From Xylanibacter oryzae DSM 17970 (GTDB taxonomy: Bacteria; Bacteroidota; Bacteroidia; Bacteroidales; Bacteroidaceae): a DNA stretch of 64,000 nucleotides. A program made the position numbers and the translations under genes. Of this stretch, positions 8,856 through 17,813 are shown piece after piece. The stretch's first letter is position 1. Each line of letters opens with the position of its first letter. The stretch spans positions 770,703-834,702 of the forward strand of contig NZ_KK073873.1 in the NCBI RefSeq assembly GCF_000585355.1, written 5' to 3'. The notes beneath the pieces are model-generated. The model worked only from the letters and a program-made list of their open reading frames with translations, was not told the origin of the DNA and searched no databases.

Positions 8856-10796
8856 ATGAATCACGGATTTATAAAAGTGGCAAGCGCTATTCCAGCGGTT
8901 AAAGTTGCAGATTGCAGGTTCAATGTGCAGCAGATAGAGTCTTTGATAGCCCAGTCGGAAGGCAAAGGAGTCGAAGTAATCGTCTTTCCAGAACTTTCAT
9001 TGACAGGATATTCTTGTCAGGATTTGTTTCGCGGTCAGATGCTATTGGATGAGGCTGAGACCTCAATACTTCAACTGCTTGATTTTACAAGAAAGTTAGA
9101 TATTATAACAATTGTAGGGCTTCCTATAGCTGTTGGTGGTGTTTTGCTTAATTGTGCAGTAGTAATACAGAAAGGACTAATATTAGGCATTGTTCCAAAA
9201 ACATATTTGCCAAACTATAATGAATTTTATGAGAAACGTTGGTTCGCGTCTGCACGTGATATAAATCCATCTCAATTCCGTTTTGCAGGTAATGTTATAA
9301 CAATATCTTCAGAACCGCAATTATTCAGAACTTGCGATGGAATGACTTTTGGAATAGAAATATGTGAAGATGTATGGGCACCTACACCTCCAAGCAATCA
9401 ACTTACATTGTCTGGTGCTGACGTTATTTTTAATCTTTCTGCCAGTAACGAACTAATTGGCAAGCATGATTATCTGGTAAGTCTACTTTCTCAACAAAGT
9501 GCGCGTACTATATGTGGATACGTTTATAGTGGATGTGGATATGGTGAAAGCACTCAGGATGTAGTATATGGGGGCAACGCGTTAGTGTTTGAGAACGGCA
9601 AACTGATAGTTCAGTCAGATCGTTTCAGTTTTTCACAACAATTGCTTATATCCCAGATAGATATAGAAAAATTACGTACTGAGCGCCGCAATAACACTAC
9701 ATTTGTTAATGCTCAGAAAGGTGCTGTATCAAGAGTAATAGATGCAAAACCTGTAACGCCCAGAGATTTTGAGTTTCTTCGTGATGTTAATCCACATCCA
9801 TTTATTCCAACAGGTAATGATATGGAAAAGAATTGTCAGGAGATCTTTAATATTCAGATAGCAGGACTTGCAAAGCGGCTTAATCATACAGGAAGTCGCC
9901 ATGTCGTAATTGGAATAAGTGGAGGATTGGATTCTACTTTGGCTTTGCTAGTATGCGTAAAGACATTTGATAAACTTCATATACCTCGTACAGGTATAAT
10001 AGGTGTTACAATGCCAGGATTTGGCACAACAGACCGTACTCATGTCAATGCAGTAAGTCTTATGGACAGCTTGGGAGTGTCTTCAAGAGAGATTAATATA
10101 TCAGATGCAGTTCGCCAACACTTTAGCGACATTGGTCAAGATGCAGAAAATCATGATGTTACATATGAAAATTCTCAAGCAAGAGAGCGTACACAAATCC
10201 TAATGGATTTAAGTAATAAGCTAGGTGGGCTTGTCATAGGAACTGGTGACTTATCCGAATTGGCTTTGGGATGGGCTACATATAATGGAGACCATATGAG
10301 CATGTATGGAATAAATGTAGGAGTCCCCAAAACACTTATTAAATACCTAGTTAATTATGTGGCAGAAAATGGAATTGATGATAAGTCGCGGGTAACCCTT
10401 CTCGATATTATTCAAACACCAATAAGTCCGGAGCTCATACCTGCTGATGAAGAAGGAAATATAAAGCAAAAAACAGAAGATTTAGTTGGTCCATACGAAT
10501 TACATGATTTCTTTTTATATTATTTTTTGCGTTATGGATTTCGTCCTTCAAAGATTTACTTCCTTGCAAAAAAAGCATTTGATGGTACACATAAAGAAGT
10601 TGGAATTTATTCTGATGAAATAATTAAAAAATGGCTTACTACATTCTTTAGACGATTCTTTAATCAGCAGTTTAAACGCAGTTGTTTACCTGACGGACCA
10701 AAAGTTGGTAGCGTAAGCCTTAGTCCGAGAGGTGACTGGCGTATGCCAACAGATGCAAGCAGTGCTTTATGGCTAGCAGAATGCAACGATTTGTAA
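8856..10796 (+). CDS. nadE: Glutamine-dependent NAD+ synthetase
   Basis: 646 residues, the two-domain form. The N-terminal nitrilase-fold glutaminase has its triad visible: Glu46 in FPELSLTGY, Lys115 in PKTYLPNY and Cys170 in GIEICEDVW. The C-terminal synthetase has the ATP pyrophosphatase loop SGGLDST from Ser355, and downstream GTGDLSELALGW. It converts deamido-NAD+ to NAD+ using ammonia from glutamine. Last gene of the co-directional run from the bat operon, 22 bp after the Smr-domain gene. Confidence 0.96.
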   Translation: MNHGFIKVASAIPAVKVADCRFNVQQIESLIAQSEGKGVEVIVFPELSLTGYSCQDLFRGQMLLDEAETSILQLLDFTRKLDIITIVGLPIAVGGVLLNCAVVIQKGLILGIVPKTYLPNYNEFYEKRWFASARDINPSQFRFAGNVITISSEPQLFRTCDGMTFGIEICEDVWAPTPPSNQLTLSGADVIFNLSASNELIGKHDYLVSLLSQQSARTICGYVYSGCGYGESTQDVVYGGNALVFENGKLIVQSDRFSFSQQLLISQIDIEKLRTERRNNTTFVNAQKGAVSRVIDAKPVTPRDFEFLRDVNPHPFIPTGNDMEKNCQEIFNIQIAGLAKRLNHTGSRHVVIGISGGLDSTLALLVCVKTFDKLHIPRTGIIGVTMPGFGTTDRTHVNAVSLMDSLGVSSREINISDAVRQHFSDIGQDAENHDVTYENSQARERTQILMDLSNKLGGLVIGTGDLSELALGWATYNGDHMSMYGINVGVPKTLIKYLVNYVAENGIDDKSRVTLLDIIQTPISPELIPADEEGNIKQKTEDLVGPYELHDFFLYYFLRYGFRPSKIYFLAKKAFDGTHKEVGIYSDEIIKKWLTTFFRRFFNQQFKRSCLPDGPKVGSVSLSPRGDWRMPTDASSALWLAECNDL

Positions 10797-10907
10797 TATA
10801 TGTATATTATAGTCGTTAGCGCAAACAGTTATATTGATTTAAGTCAAAAATAGCATTGTTTTGAATAAAAACAGAGTAAAAATATATTTTAATAAGATAT
10901 ATATTAA

Positions 10908-10915
10908 TAACTTTG
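10908..10915 (+). promoter_or_regulatory. TAnnTTTG promoter box upstream of a candidate small RNA
   Basis: TAACTTTG followed by GC, matching the Bacteroidetes -7 consensus. No coding region starts downstream before the terminator at 10980-11010, so it would produce only a short transcript. The -33 region is A/T-rich without a clear TTTG. Confidence 0.5.
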
Positions 10916-10920
10916 CAGTA

Positions 10921-11012
10921 CAAAAAGAAAATATCTCAATAGGTAATAGTTTAATTTAAGGTAGATGGTATTCAGAATAAAATAAGAGGATGTACAACAT
11001 CCTCTTATTTTT
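10921..11012 (+). ncRNA. Candidate small RNA between nadE and the lipoprotein gene
   Basis: A promoter-like TAACTTTG box at 10908-10915 is followed after about 65 bases of open sequence by a strong 14-bp hairpin and a T-rich tail. The interval has no ORF of useful length. A transcript of roughly 90 nt is therefore predicted. The hairpin also serves the opposing lipoprotein gene, so part of this signal may exist for that gene alone. No known RNA family recognised. Confidence 0.4.
10980..11010. terminator. Bidirectional hairpin terminator
   Basis: Perfect 14-bp stem (10980-10993 with 10997-11010) around a 3-nt loop, with T-rich sequence after it on the plus strand (TTATTT) and A-rich sequence before it, giving a T tract on the minus strand. 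It directly abuts the stop codon of the minus-strand lipoprotein gene. Confidence 0.75.
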
Positions 11013-11391
11013 ATTTGAAAGCTATAATTCTGGTAATTTCCTTGTCAAAATAAAATGTTTGTAAATTCTTATGTGTCTTTCCTTTTCCAGATTGCGTGTT
11101 ATAAGTCACCCGTATAAAATAATATACGTCAGGTAGTTTCCCTGCTGTATATTTAATACCATTTTTATATAATTTTAGGTCGTTAGCCTTTTTACGCATA
11201 TCCATGACCATACTGTCTGATATGAAACTGGATGAATCAATTTTGCCAAAGTTTTTCTCGTTTATAACAGAAAAGTCCTTGACATTGGCCTCCATAAAAT
11301 CATTTACTAGACTTTTAGCTTTGTACTGTTGCCCACATGATGATAGCAACAATACAAAGCATATAGCTAATAATAAACTATACTTATTCAT
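11011..11391 (-). CDS. Small lipoprotein, function unknown
   Basis: 126 residues. A signal peptide with a lipobox (LLSSC, Cys at about residue 19) marks it as a lipoprotein. The mature part is short, basic and mixed alpha/beta (a VYYFIRVTYNT strand near the C-terminus), reminiscent of small NTF2-like Bacteroidales lipoproteins, but I do not recognise the family. The start lies 2 bp after the stop of proS, so it is the distal gene of a proS operon and ends in the bidirectional terminator. Confidence 0.7.
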   Translation of the reverse strand: MNKYSLLLAICFVLLLSSCGQQYKAKSLVNDFMEANVKDFSVINEKNFGKIDSSSFISDSMVMDMRKKANDLKLYKNGIKYTAGKLPDVYYFIRVTYNTQSGKGKTHKNLQTFYFDKEITRIIAFK

Positions 11392-11393
11392 TA

Positions 11394-12875
11394 TTAATAA
11401 CTTCTAGCTATTAGTACACGTTTTGTCGCAGGCTTTCCAGATACCATATCTGTACCAGGAGTTTGTTCGAAATCAAAAGGTACACAACGTATAGTAGCTT
11501 GAGTATCCTCCTTTATTTTTGCTTCAGTTTCAGAAGTACCGTCCCAATGACAAAGGAAGAATCCACCATCTTTAATACGCTCTTTAAATTCATCATAATT
11601 GTCACACTCATATATATGTGAATCGCGATAAGACTTAGCTTTTTCAAACATATTATTCTGTATTTCATCTAACAAAACCTTAACATGTTCAACTATCCCC
11701 TCTATGGCAACAGTTTCTTTCTCTAGTGTATCACGGCGCATAATTTCAATAGTACCGTTTTCAAGATCACGGCCACCCATACAAAGACGTACAGGAACAC
11801 CTTTAAGTTCATAATCAGCAAATTTGAAACCTGGACGTTTATTGTCTGCGTCATCATATTTTACAGAAATTCCTAAATCTTTCAAACCGTTAATAATCGG
11901 AGAGAGACGTTCTGTAATAGACTTTAGTTGCTCTTCACCTTTGGATATTGGCACAATTACAACTTGTATTGGAGCTAACTGTGGTGGAAGAACAAGACCA
12001 TTGTCATCACTGTGTGTCATAATTAATGCACCTATTAGTCGTGTCGAAACGCCCCATGACGTAGCCCAAACATATTCAGGCTTATTTTCCTTGTTTAGGT
12101 ATGTTACATCAAAAGCTTTGGCAAAGTTTTGCCCGAGGAAATGGCTAGTACCACTTTGCAAAGCCTTTCCGTCTTGCATCATAGCCTCAATTGTATACGT
12201 GTCAAGTGCTCCGGCAAAACGCTCAGTTTCACTCTTTACGCCTTGCATTACAGGCACAGCCATCCATTTTTCTGCAAATTCTGCATATATGTGTAACATT
12301 TTCTGTGCTTCAGCTTCAGCTTCTTCTTTCGTAGCATGTGCCGTATGTCCTTCTTGCCACAAGAACTCACTTGTGCGGAGGAAAGGACGTGTTCGCATTT
12401 CCCAGCGCATAACGTTACACCACTGATTACACATTAGTGGGAGATCACGCCATGAATGAATCCAGTTTTTATATGTGTTCCATATAATTGTCTCTGAAGT
12501 TGGGCGTATGATAAGTTCTTCATCAAGCTTAGCTGTCGGGTCAACCTCAACACCGCTTTTATCCTCCTTTGCACGAAGTCTGTAGTGAGTAACTACTGCG
12601 CACTCTTTGGCAAACCCTTCCACATGTTCCGCTTCTTTGCTTAAAAAAGATTTAGGGATAAGCAGAGGAAAGTATGCATTCTGAGCACCCGTCTCTTTAA
12701 ACATTTTGTCTAGTTGCTGTTGCATTTTTTCCCATATGGCATAACCGTAAGGTTTGATAACCATACATCCTCTCACAGGAGATTGTTCTGCAAGGTCAGC
12801 TTTCATTACAAGATCATTATACCACTGACTATAATTATCAGCTCTTTTTGTCAGTTCTTTTAATTCTTTAGCCAT
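11394..12875 (-). CDS. proS: Prolyl-tRNA synthetase (short, eukaryote/archaea-like type)
   Basis: 493 residues from the preferred start. It charges tRNA-Pro with proline. Class II motifs are visible: [22 protein letters not shown] covers motif 2, and the N-terminal [19 protein letters not shown] segment and a C-terminal zinc-binding-like domain ending in RSY are typical of the short ProS without the bacterial editing insertion, as in Bacteroidetes. A longer frame to 12908 exists, but a TAnnTTTG promoter box at 12906-12913 on this strand would put transcription start inside it; [11 protein letters not shown] at 12875 is the sound start. Confidence 0.95.
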   Translation of the reverse strand: MAKELKELTKRADNYSQWYNDLVMKADLAEQSPVRGCMVIKPYGYAIWEKMQQQLDKMFKETGAQNAYFPLLIPKSFLSKEAEHVEGFAKECAVVTHYRLRAKEDKSGVEVDPTAKLDEELIIRPTSETIIWNTYKNWIHSWRDLPLMCNQWCNVMRWEMRTRPFLRTSEFLWQEGHTAHATKEEAEAEAQKMLHIYAEFAEKWMAVPVMQGVKSETERFAGALDTYTIEAMMQDGKALQSGTSHFLGQNFAKAFDVTYLNKENKPEYVWATSWGVSTRLIGALIMTHSDDNGLVLPPQLAPIQVVIVPISKGEEQLKSITERLSPIINGLKDLGISVKYDDADNKRPGFKFADYELKGVPVRLCMGGRDLENGTIEIMRRDTLEKETVAIEGIVEHVKVLLDEIQNNMFEKAKSYRDSHIYECDNYDEFKERIKDGGFFLCHWDGTSETEAKIKEDTQATIRCVPFDFEQTPGTDMVSGKPATKRVLIARSY

Positions 12876-12905
12876 AAATTCTTGTCTTATTGATAAATTT
12901 GATTG

Positions 12906-12913
12906 CAAAAGTA
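12906..12913 (-). promoter_or_regulatory. Promoter -7 box for proS
   Basis: Minus-strand TACTTTTG followed by C. It sits about 30 bp upstream of the chosen proS start and excludes the longer reading frame that begins at 12908. Confidence 0.6.
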
Positions 12914-12955
12914 CTAAAAAAAGTTGGTAAAGGTGTTGTTATACTCAAAAAAGAG

Positions 12956-12963
12956 TATCTTTG
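12956..12963 (+). promoter_or_regulatory. Promoter -7 box for the OmpA-like lipoprotein
   Basis: TATCTTTG followed by C. A TTG at 12936-12938, 17 bp upstream, is a plausible -33 element. The downstream gene starts at 13002. Confidence 0.65.
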
Positions 12964-13001
12964 CATTACGATATTTATTAAACAATTTAAAATGAAAGAT
13001 T

Positions 13002-13679
13002 ATGAAGAAGTTTAAAGTATTCACGTTGTTCCTTTGTTTAGGAATAATACTGAGCGGTTGTAATAACCTTACCAAAGGTGCTGGTATAGGTGCTGCTGGT
13101 GGTGCTGTACTTGGTGGAATAATTGGAAATATAGCAGGAAATACGGCAGTAGGTGCGGCAGTAGGTGCAGCAGTAGGTGCAGGAACCGGTGCTGTTATTG
13201 GCAAGCATATGGATAAAGTAAAACAGGAAGCGGCTCAAGTTAAAAATGCTAAGGTTGAAACTGTTCAGGACAAAAATGGTCTACAGGCTGTTAAGGTCAC
13301 TTTTGATTCAGGAATTCTTTTTGCTACTAACAAATCTGAATTGAGTAGTTCAGCTAAGACATCTCTGGCTAAGTTTGCGCAAGTACTTAATAACAACAAA
13401 GATTGCGATATAGCAATATATGGTCATACAGATAATACCGGCAATGATGGTATCAATCTACCTTTATCTCTTCAGAGGGCACAGAGTGTGCAGAACTATC
13501 TGAGTAGCTGTGGCGTACAGTCTAGAGTTTTCAAGTCAGTTGATGGCAAGGGTTCATCTACTCCTGTAGCTGATAATTCAACAGCAGAAGGGCGTCAACA
13601 GAATCGTCGTGTTGAAGTATACATGTATGCAAGTACAGACATGATCAATGCAGCTAATAATGGAAATCTGAATAACTAA
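13002..13679 (+). CDS. OmpA-family lipoprotein with glycine-zipper segment
   Basis: 225 residues. Signal peptide with lipobox (ILSGC, Cys20), then a glycine/alanine-rich zipper (about 27-67, repeating GAAVGAAVGAG) that probably inserts in or packs against the membrane, then an OmpA C-terminal peptidoglycan-binding domain (about 95-210) with the IYGHTDNTG and LSLQRAQSVQNYL motifs and NRRVEVYM at the end. It probably tethers the outer membrane to peptidoglycan. It is transcribed from its own promoter, divergent from proS, and is followed by mtgA after 23 bp. Confidence 0.9.
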   Translation: MKKFKVFTLFLCLGIILSGCNNLTKGAGIGAAGGAVLGGIIGNIAGNTAVGAAVGAAVGAGTGAVIGKHMDKVKQEAAQVKNAKVETVQDKNGLQAVKVTFDSGILFATNKSELSSSAKTSLAKFAQVLNNNKDCDIAIYGHTDNTGNDGINLPLSLQRAQSVQNYLSSCGVQSRVFKSVDGKGSSTPVADNSTAEGRQQNRRVEVYMYASTDMINAANNGNLNN

Positions 13680-13702
13680 TTTATTGTTGAAAAAATAGTT
13701 TT

Positions 13703-14443
13703 GTGAAAATCAAATTAGTAAAAAAAATTATCCGATGGATTGTGGTTGCTTTTTTTGGCTCCACAATCCTTTCGGTTGTAGCTTACCGCTTTATTCCCGT
13801 TTATTTTACTCCACTTATGTTCATCCGCTGTCTTCAGCAGATGGGTAGTGGCGAGTCGTTAAAAATGAAACATCATTGGGTACCGATGGATGAAATATCT
13901 CCCCATCTTCCTGTCTCAGTTATGGCTAGTGAAGACCAGAGATTCCTCCTTCATCATGGTTTTGACTATGATGCGATAGAAAGGGCTGCTATGCATAATA
14001 TTGATGGCGGAAAAAAACAAGGAGCATCTACAATAAGTCAGCAGACGGCAAAGAATGTTTTCCTTTGGCCAGGACGTTCGTGGGTACGTAAAGGTTTTGA
14101 AGCCTATTTTACAGTACTCATTGAGTTCATGTGGAGCAAGCAACGTATTATGGAAGTTTATCTTAATTCTATAGAGATGGGTGAGGGAATATACGGTGCA
14201 CAAGCTGTTGCTAAGGAACATTTCGGAGTAAATGCTTACGAATTATCAAAACTGCAATGTGCACTAATAGCATCGTCATTGCCTAATCCTCGTAAATTTG
14301 ATTCTGGTCATCCTTCATCGTATATGTTTAAACGCCAGCGTCAGATTATTTCAAATATGAAATTTATACCTGCTTTTCCAAAAGAAGGAGAAGATGTGAA
14401 CCCTAATACAACAGTAGGTGGAATTTATCACAAGAGAAAATGA
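13703..14443 (+). CDS. mtgA: Monofunctional peptidoglycan glycosyltransferase
   Basis: 246 residues with a GTG start. One N-terminal membrane helix (about 9-28) precedes a GT51 glycosyltransferase domain: [15 protein letters not shown] includes the catalytic Glu, and [19 protein letters not shown] and [18 protein letters not shown] are the other conserved blocks. No penicillin-binding transpeptidase domain follows, so it only polymerises lipid II into glycan strands. Lies in the same direction as the OmpA-like lipoprotein gene. Confidence 0.93.
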   Translation: MKIKLVKKIIRWIVVAFFGSTILSVVAYRFIPVYFTPLMFIRCLQQMGSGESLKMKHHWVPMDEISPHLPVSVMASEDQRFLLHHGFDYDAIERAAMHNIDGGKKQGASTISQQTAKNVFLWPGRSWVRKGFEAYFTVLIEFMWSKQRIMEVYLNSIEMGEGIYGAQAVAKEHFGVNAYELSKLQCALIASSLPNPRKFDSGHPSSYMFKRQRQIISNMKFIPAFPKEGEDVNPNTTVGGIYHKRK

Positions 14444-14461
14444 AAGCAATATAAATAATGA

Positions 14462-14509
14462 AATCCGCCATCCTAATAATGTTTTGTTGAGAATTTAGGA
14501 TGGCGGATT
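14462..14509. terminator. Bidirectional terminator between mtgA and the M64 peptidase gene
   Basis: Perfect 15-bp stem (14462-14476 with 14495-14509), GC-rich core CCGCCATCC, 18-nt loop, followed by ATTTTATTT on the plus strand. It lies between two convergent genes and can stop both. Confidence 0.85.
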
Positions 14510-14544
14510 ATTTTATTTAAATAATAAACTGTTTTGCTTCGTAA

Positions 14545-15837
14545 TTATTCAGTATAAAAATCTATAAGTCTTTTTATAGCCTGTATGCAAACAGGGCAGA
14601 ACTCAGGAGTCGTATTATCTCTCATTCTGCATCTCTGTACACCTCGGTATACCCCCTTCATGCTATATCCTGCACCCTCAAATACACCAATACGAGTGTA
14701 TTGCGTTTTCTCTTTTTTACTTTCAGGTGTTGGTATAGGCGTTCCTTTTGATATCAGATTTTCCCATTTCCCGTGAAAGTCTTTTAATGTAGTGAGATTA
14801 GGTTCCCAAGGTTCTATATCATGAGGATACATTGGAATTTGCTCAGATTCATACGCATATTCATCACCAAGTCCAGCAAAACTATGTCCAAACTCGTGTA
14901 CTACTACAGGTTTAAACCATTTATTATGTGTCATCGAAAGATTGTAAGAATTTAGTATGCCGCCTCCTCCATACTTTTCAGTGTTTACAAGAACAATAAT
15001 ATGCTCATAAGGTGTACCAGCAAGAATGTCATGCATATCTTTCAGGTTGAGTGTCGTTAGATAGCGATCAGAATAGAAAGTGTCAAAATGTGAATGTAGA
15101 GCGGTATTTTTCCATATACCTTTAGATGGCTCACTTGTTCCGCTTTCTATAGAAGGTGCCTCTACCGCAACAATATTAAACTTTGAGCGCATTGATTTAA
15201 ATGGCTCGTGTTCAAACAGTGCCTCCATAGCAGTTCTTGCATCATTTTCAAATGTCTGCATTTCATCCTTTTTATATCCCTCAGACAGGTATGCTATATG
15301 TATACATCTATTACTGTCTGCTGCTGCTTGAAGAGTTATATAAGGCGTAACATTATGTTCTCCTATACTATGTATAAGAATATCTTTAGGAGCAACAATA
15401 TGAGTATATGATGAGATTATCTCACGCCTGTTATTTCTGAGATCAACTGTTATTGAGACGGTATCTTTTGGAAAAGGAACTAGAAATACATTCTCAAAAG
15501 ATCTCTTTGTAGCTTTTGCCTCATCATATGATAACCATTCTTGAAACAATGTAGAAAACGAATTACGGTAAATAACAGTGCCTGTCTTTTTATCTTTTAC
15601 TGTTATTTGTCCATTACCTTCAACAGGTATTTCTGCAAGTTTTTGTTTCTTTCCATACCAGTGTGGCTCTGTTTTCAACTCATCAAGAAAGATGCTTTGC
15701 TGTTTTACATCACCACCGAAGATATAATCCAACCTTAATGTTTTATTAACAAAATAATCATCAAAATTTTGTGCTTTTGATGATTGGCAAAAAAATATGC
15801 CGCATACTATAATTGCGGCAAATAATAATCTTTTCAT
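14545..15837 (-). CDS. Secreted M64-family metallopeptidase
   Basis: 430 residues from the preferred start. Signal peptide MKRLLFAAIIVCGIFFCQ...SKA, then an N-terminal beta domain typical of peptidase M64, then the catalytic domain with HEFGHSFAGLGDEY, whose HExxH begins at His314. M64 includes the Clostridium ramosum IgA protease, but most Bacteroidales members are of unknown substrate. The open frame reaches 15858; starting at 15837 puts a proper signal peptide at the N-terminus. A late Cys-rich stretch (CRMRDNTTPEFCPVC) is present. Located 10 bp after folK. Confidence 0.85.
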   Translation of the reverse strand: MKRLLFAAIIVCGIFFCQSSKAQNFDDYFVNKTLRLDYIFGGDVKQQSIFLDELKTEPHWYGKKQKLAEIPVEGNGQITVKDKKTGTVIYRNSFSTLFQEWLSYDEAKATKRSFENVFLVPFPKDTVSITVDLRNNRREIISSYTHIVAPKDILIHSIGEHNVTPYITLQAAADSNRCIHIAYLSEGYKKDEMQTFENDARTAMEALFEHEPFKSMRSKFNIVAVEAPSIESGTSEPSKGIWKNTALHSHFDTFYSDRYLTTLNLKDMHDILAGTPYEHIIVLVNTEKYGGGGILNSYNLSMTHNKWFKPVVVHEFGHSFAGLGDEYAYESEQIPMYPHDIEPWEPNLTTLKDFHGKWENLISKGTPIPTPESKKEKTQYTRIGVFEGAGYSMKGVYRGVQRCRMRDNTTPEFCPVCIQAIKRLIDFYTE

Positions 15838-15847
15838 ATTTATAATT

Positions 15848-16243
15848 TTATATGTCAAAAGGATCCTGTTTCATTAATGTCTTGATATAGTTGCGTTCCC
15901 AGTCATCTTCGTGAAAGATAGTATCATTAAATTTAAGTATGTCAATATCCATTTTTATAAGACCTTTAGATCTTTCCGCTTTAGTGTTTCCACATTTACG
16001 CTCCAGCTGTTTAATAGCTCTGGAAACTTGTGGCAATCCATGTGTGGTTTTTATAAAAGCAAGACAATTTATGAATTTTTCTGACGTAAGGCCTATGGGC
16101 ATAGTCCACAGTTGTGTACTGAATGCGACTTCACCGAACAAATCTTTTAGTAATTGTTCAACTTTCATCATATTCATTTCTTGGTCTGTGTTTGAACCAA
16201 GAGCTAGTATAATTTTGTTCTTAACATTCGTTCTCATTACCAC
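15848..16243 (-). CDS. folK: Hydroxymethyldihydropterin pyrophosphokinase, short form
   Basis: 131 residues, shorter than the usual about 160. It would transfer pyrophosphate from ATP to 6-hydroxymethyl-7,8-dihydropterin in folate synthesis. The N-terminal ALGSN motif and a C-terminal MDIDIL motif (the usual DLDIL) are present, with an IKQLERKCG segment between. The usual R-G-R-D basic loop is reduced to NTKAERSKGLIK. The family call rests on these motifs; a divergent HPPK-fold protein with another role remains possible. A -7 box at 16265-16272 fits this start. Confidence 0.7.
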   Translation of the reverse strand: MVMRTNVKNKIILALGSNTDQEMNMMKVEQLLKDLFGEVAFSTQLWTMPIGLTSEKFINCLAFIKTTHGLPQVSRAIKQLERKCGNTKAERSKGLIKMDIDILKFNDTIFHEDDWERNYIKTLMKQDPFDI

Positions 16244-16264
16244 GCGAGCTAATTCTTATAAGTG

Positions 16265-16272
16265 CAAATATA
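16265..16272 (-). promoter_or_regulatory. Promoter -7 box for folK and the M64 peptidase gene
   Basis: Minus-strand TATATTTG followed by C, 22 bp before the folK start. Confidence 0.55.
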
Positions 16273-16334
16273 ATAAATTATCTTAACTATTGTGCAAATT
16301 TTTAGTTTTTTTATAAAATAACGCGGAAAAATGT

Positions 16335-16342
16335 TACCTTTG
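16335..16342 (+). promoter_or_regulatory. Promoter -7 box for the DEAD-box helicase
   Basis: TACCTTTG followed by C, 22 bp upstream of the helicase ATG, in an A/T-rich divergent intergenic region shared with folK. Confidence 0.6.
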
Positions 16343-16364
16343 CGATAAATAAAAGAGAATAAAT

Positions 16365-17684
16365 ATGGATTTAAATAAAATTTTAGAGAAACTTAAAATT
16401 AAAGAATTGAATGAAATGCAGCAGGCTTCTATAGCTGCTGTTGAGAATTCTGACAATGATATAGTGATACTTTCGGCTACAGGTTCAGGTAAGACTTTAG
16501 CGTATCTTCTTCCATTAATCAGTCTAGTCGATAGCGACAATTCAAATGTTCAGGCTGTTGTACTTGTCCCAGGACGTGAATTGGCATTGCAATCTGATAC
16601 AGTGTTAAAGAATGCAGGTTCAGGTTTGCGTAGTTGTTGTTGCTATGGCGGACGTGCCGCTATGGATGAACATCGTAAAATACGTGAGCAACATCCGCAA
16701 ATTGTCTTTGCTACACCAGGCAGATTAAATGATCATCTTAAAAAAGGAAATATATCACCATATGCAATTAAGTATATAGTAATAGACGAGTTTGATAAAT
16801 GCCTTGAGATGGGTTTCCGTGATGAGATGAGTGATATAATCAGCAAACTGAAAGGTGCACAGCGTCATATCTTGTTATCTGCTACAGATGCTGATGAAAT
16901 ACCCGATTTCGTAAATATGGGTAAGACAACTAATCTAAACTTCCTTGATAAGGATGAGCAAGTACCAGATAGAATAAAGCTGTATGAAGTACATAGTCAA
17001 GAAAAAGATAAAATAGATACCCTTCAGAAACTTCTGCGGAGTTTTGGAGAAGAGAGCAGTATTGTTTTCCTCAATTATAGAGATAGTGTAGAGCGAGCAG
17101 AAGAGTTACTACATAAAAGAGGGTTTGCTACAAGTGCATTTCATGGAGGCTTAGAACAGAAATTACGTGAAGATGCTCTGTACAAATTCAGTAACGGTTC
17201 TACAAATATTTTCATATCTACAGATCTAGGATCACGTGGACTTGACATTCCTGATATAGACAATATTGTACATTATCATCTTCCTTTAAATGAAGAGAGT
17301 TACATACATAGGGTAGGCCGTACAGCAAGGTGGAAAGCACATGGAGAGTCTTTCTTTATATTAGGTCCAGATGAGACGATGCCTGAATATATAAATGACG
17401 ATGTTGAAGAATTTAAAATACCAACCGATCTGCCAGATCCAGCATTACCGAAAATGGTAACCATTTATATCGGAAAAGGTAAAAATGATAAGATAAGTAA
17501 AGGCGATATAGTAGGTTTCTTATGTAAAAAAGGAGGCCTTGAAAAAACACAGATTGGCCGTATTGATGTAAATGATCGTTATACATATGCAGCAGTTAGT
17601 AGACCAATGCTGAACCAATTATTGAAACTTACCAGAGGAGAAAAAATCAAAGGTATAAAGACTGTTGTTGAAATTGTCAAATAG
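16365..17684 (+). CDS. DEAD-box RNA helicase family protein
   Basis: 439 residues. RecA-like domain 1 carries motif I ATGSGKT, Ia PGRELALQ, II DEFD (a variant of DEAD) and III SATD; domain 2 carries FHGGLEQ, STDLGSRGLDIPDIDNIVHY (V) and HRVGRTAR (VI). The C-terminal about 90 residues (IYIGKGKNDKISKGDIVGFL) resemble the small RNA-binding domain of DbpA/CsdA-type helicases. Likely acts in ribosome assembly or RNA turnover. Single gene between its own promoter and the serC promoter. Confidence 0.9.
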   Translation: MDLNKILEKLKIKELNEMQQASIAAVENSDNDIVILSATGSGKTLAYLLPLISLVDSDNSNVQAVVLVPGRELALQSDTVLKNAGSGLRSCCCYGGRAAMDEHRKIREQHPQIVFATPGRLNDHLKKGNISPYAIKYIVIDEFDKCLEMGFRDEMSDIISKLKGAQRHILLSATDADEIPDFVNMGKTTNLNFLDKDEQVPDRIKLYEVHSQEKDKIDTLQKLLRSFGEESSIVFLNYRDSVERAEELLHKRGFATSAFHGGLEQKLREDALYKFSNGSTNIFISTDLGSRGLDIPDIDNIVHYHLPLNEESYIHRVGRTARWKAHGESFFILGPDETMPEYINDDVEEFKIPTDLPDPALPKMVTIYIGKGKNDKISKGDIVGFLCKKGGLEKTQIGRIDVNDRYTYAAVSRPMLNQLLKLTRGEKIKGIKTVVEIVK

Positions 17685-17723
17685 ACAAAAAAAGTACCAA
17701 ATTCCTATATTTGTGTCGAAATA

Positions 17724-17755
17724 TTTGGCTGATTGCAAGAAAAAATGTAACTTCG
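17724..17755 (+). promoter_or_regulatory. Full Bacteroidetes promoter for serC
   Basis: TTTG at 17724-17727 and TAACTTCG at 17748-17755 with a 20-bp spacer, close to the Bacteroides primary sigma factor consensus. The downstream serC start is at 17814, leaving about a 50-nt leader. Confidence 0.65.
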
Positions 17756-17813
17756 CCGTCGAATTTTCAAAAAAAGAATTTATTAATAAACAAATATTTT
17801 AATAAACAATCAA

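Noticed and set aside
11824..12426. 200-residue open frame on the plus strand opposite proS
   Set aside because: It lies wholly antisense to a well-conserved synthetase, has no promoter or ribosome-binding site and reads as a Ser/Cys-rich shadow.
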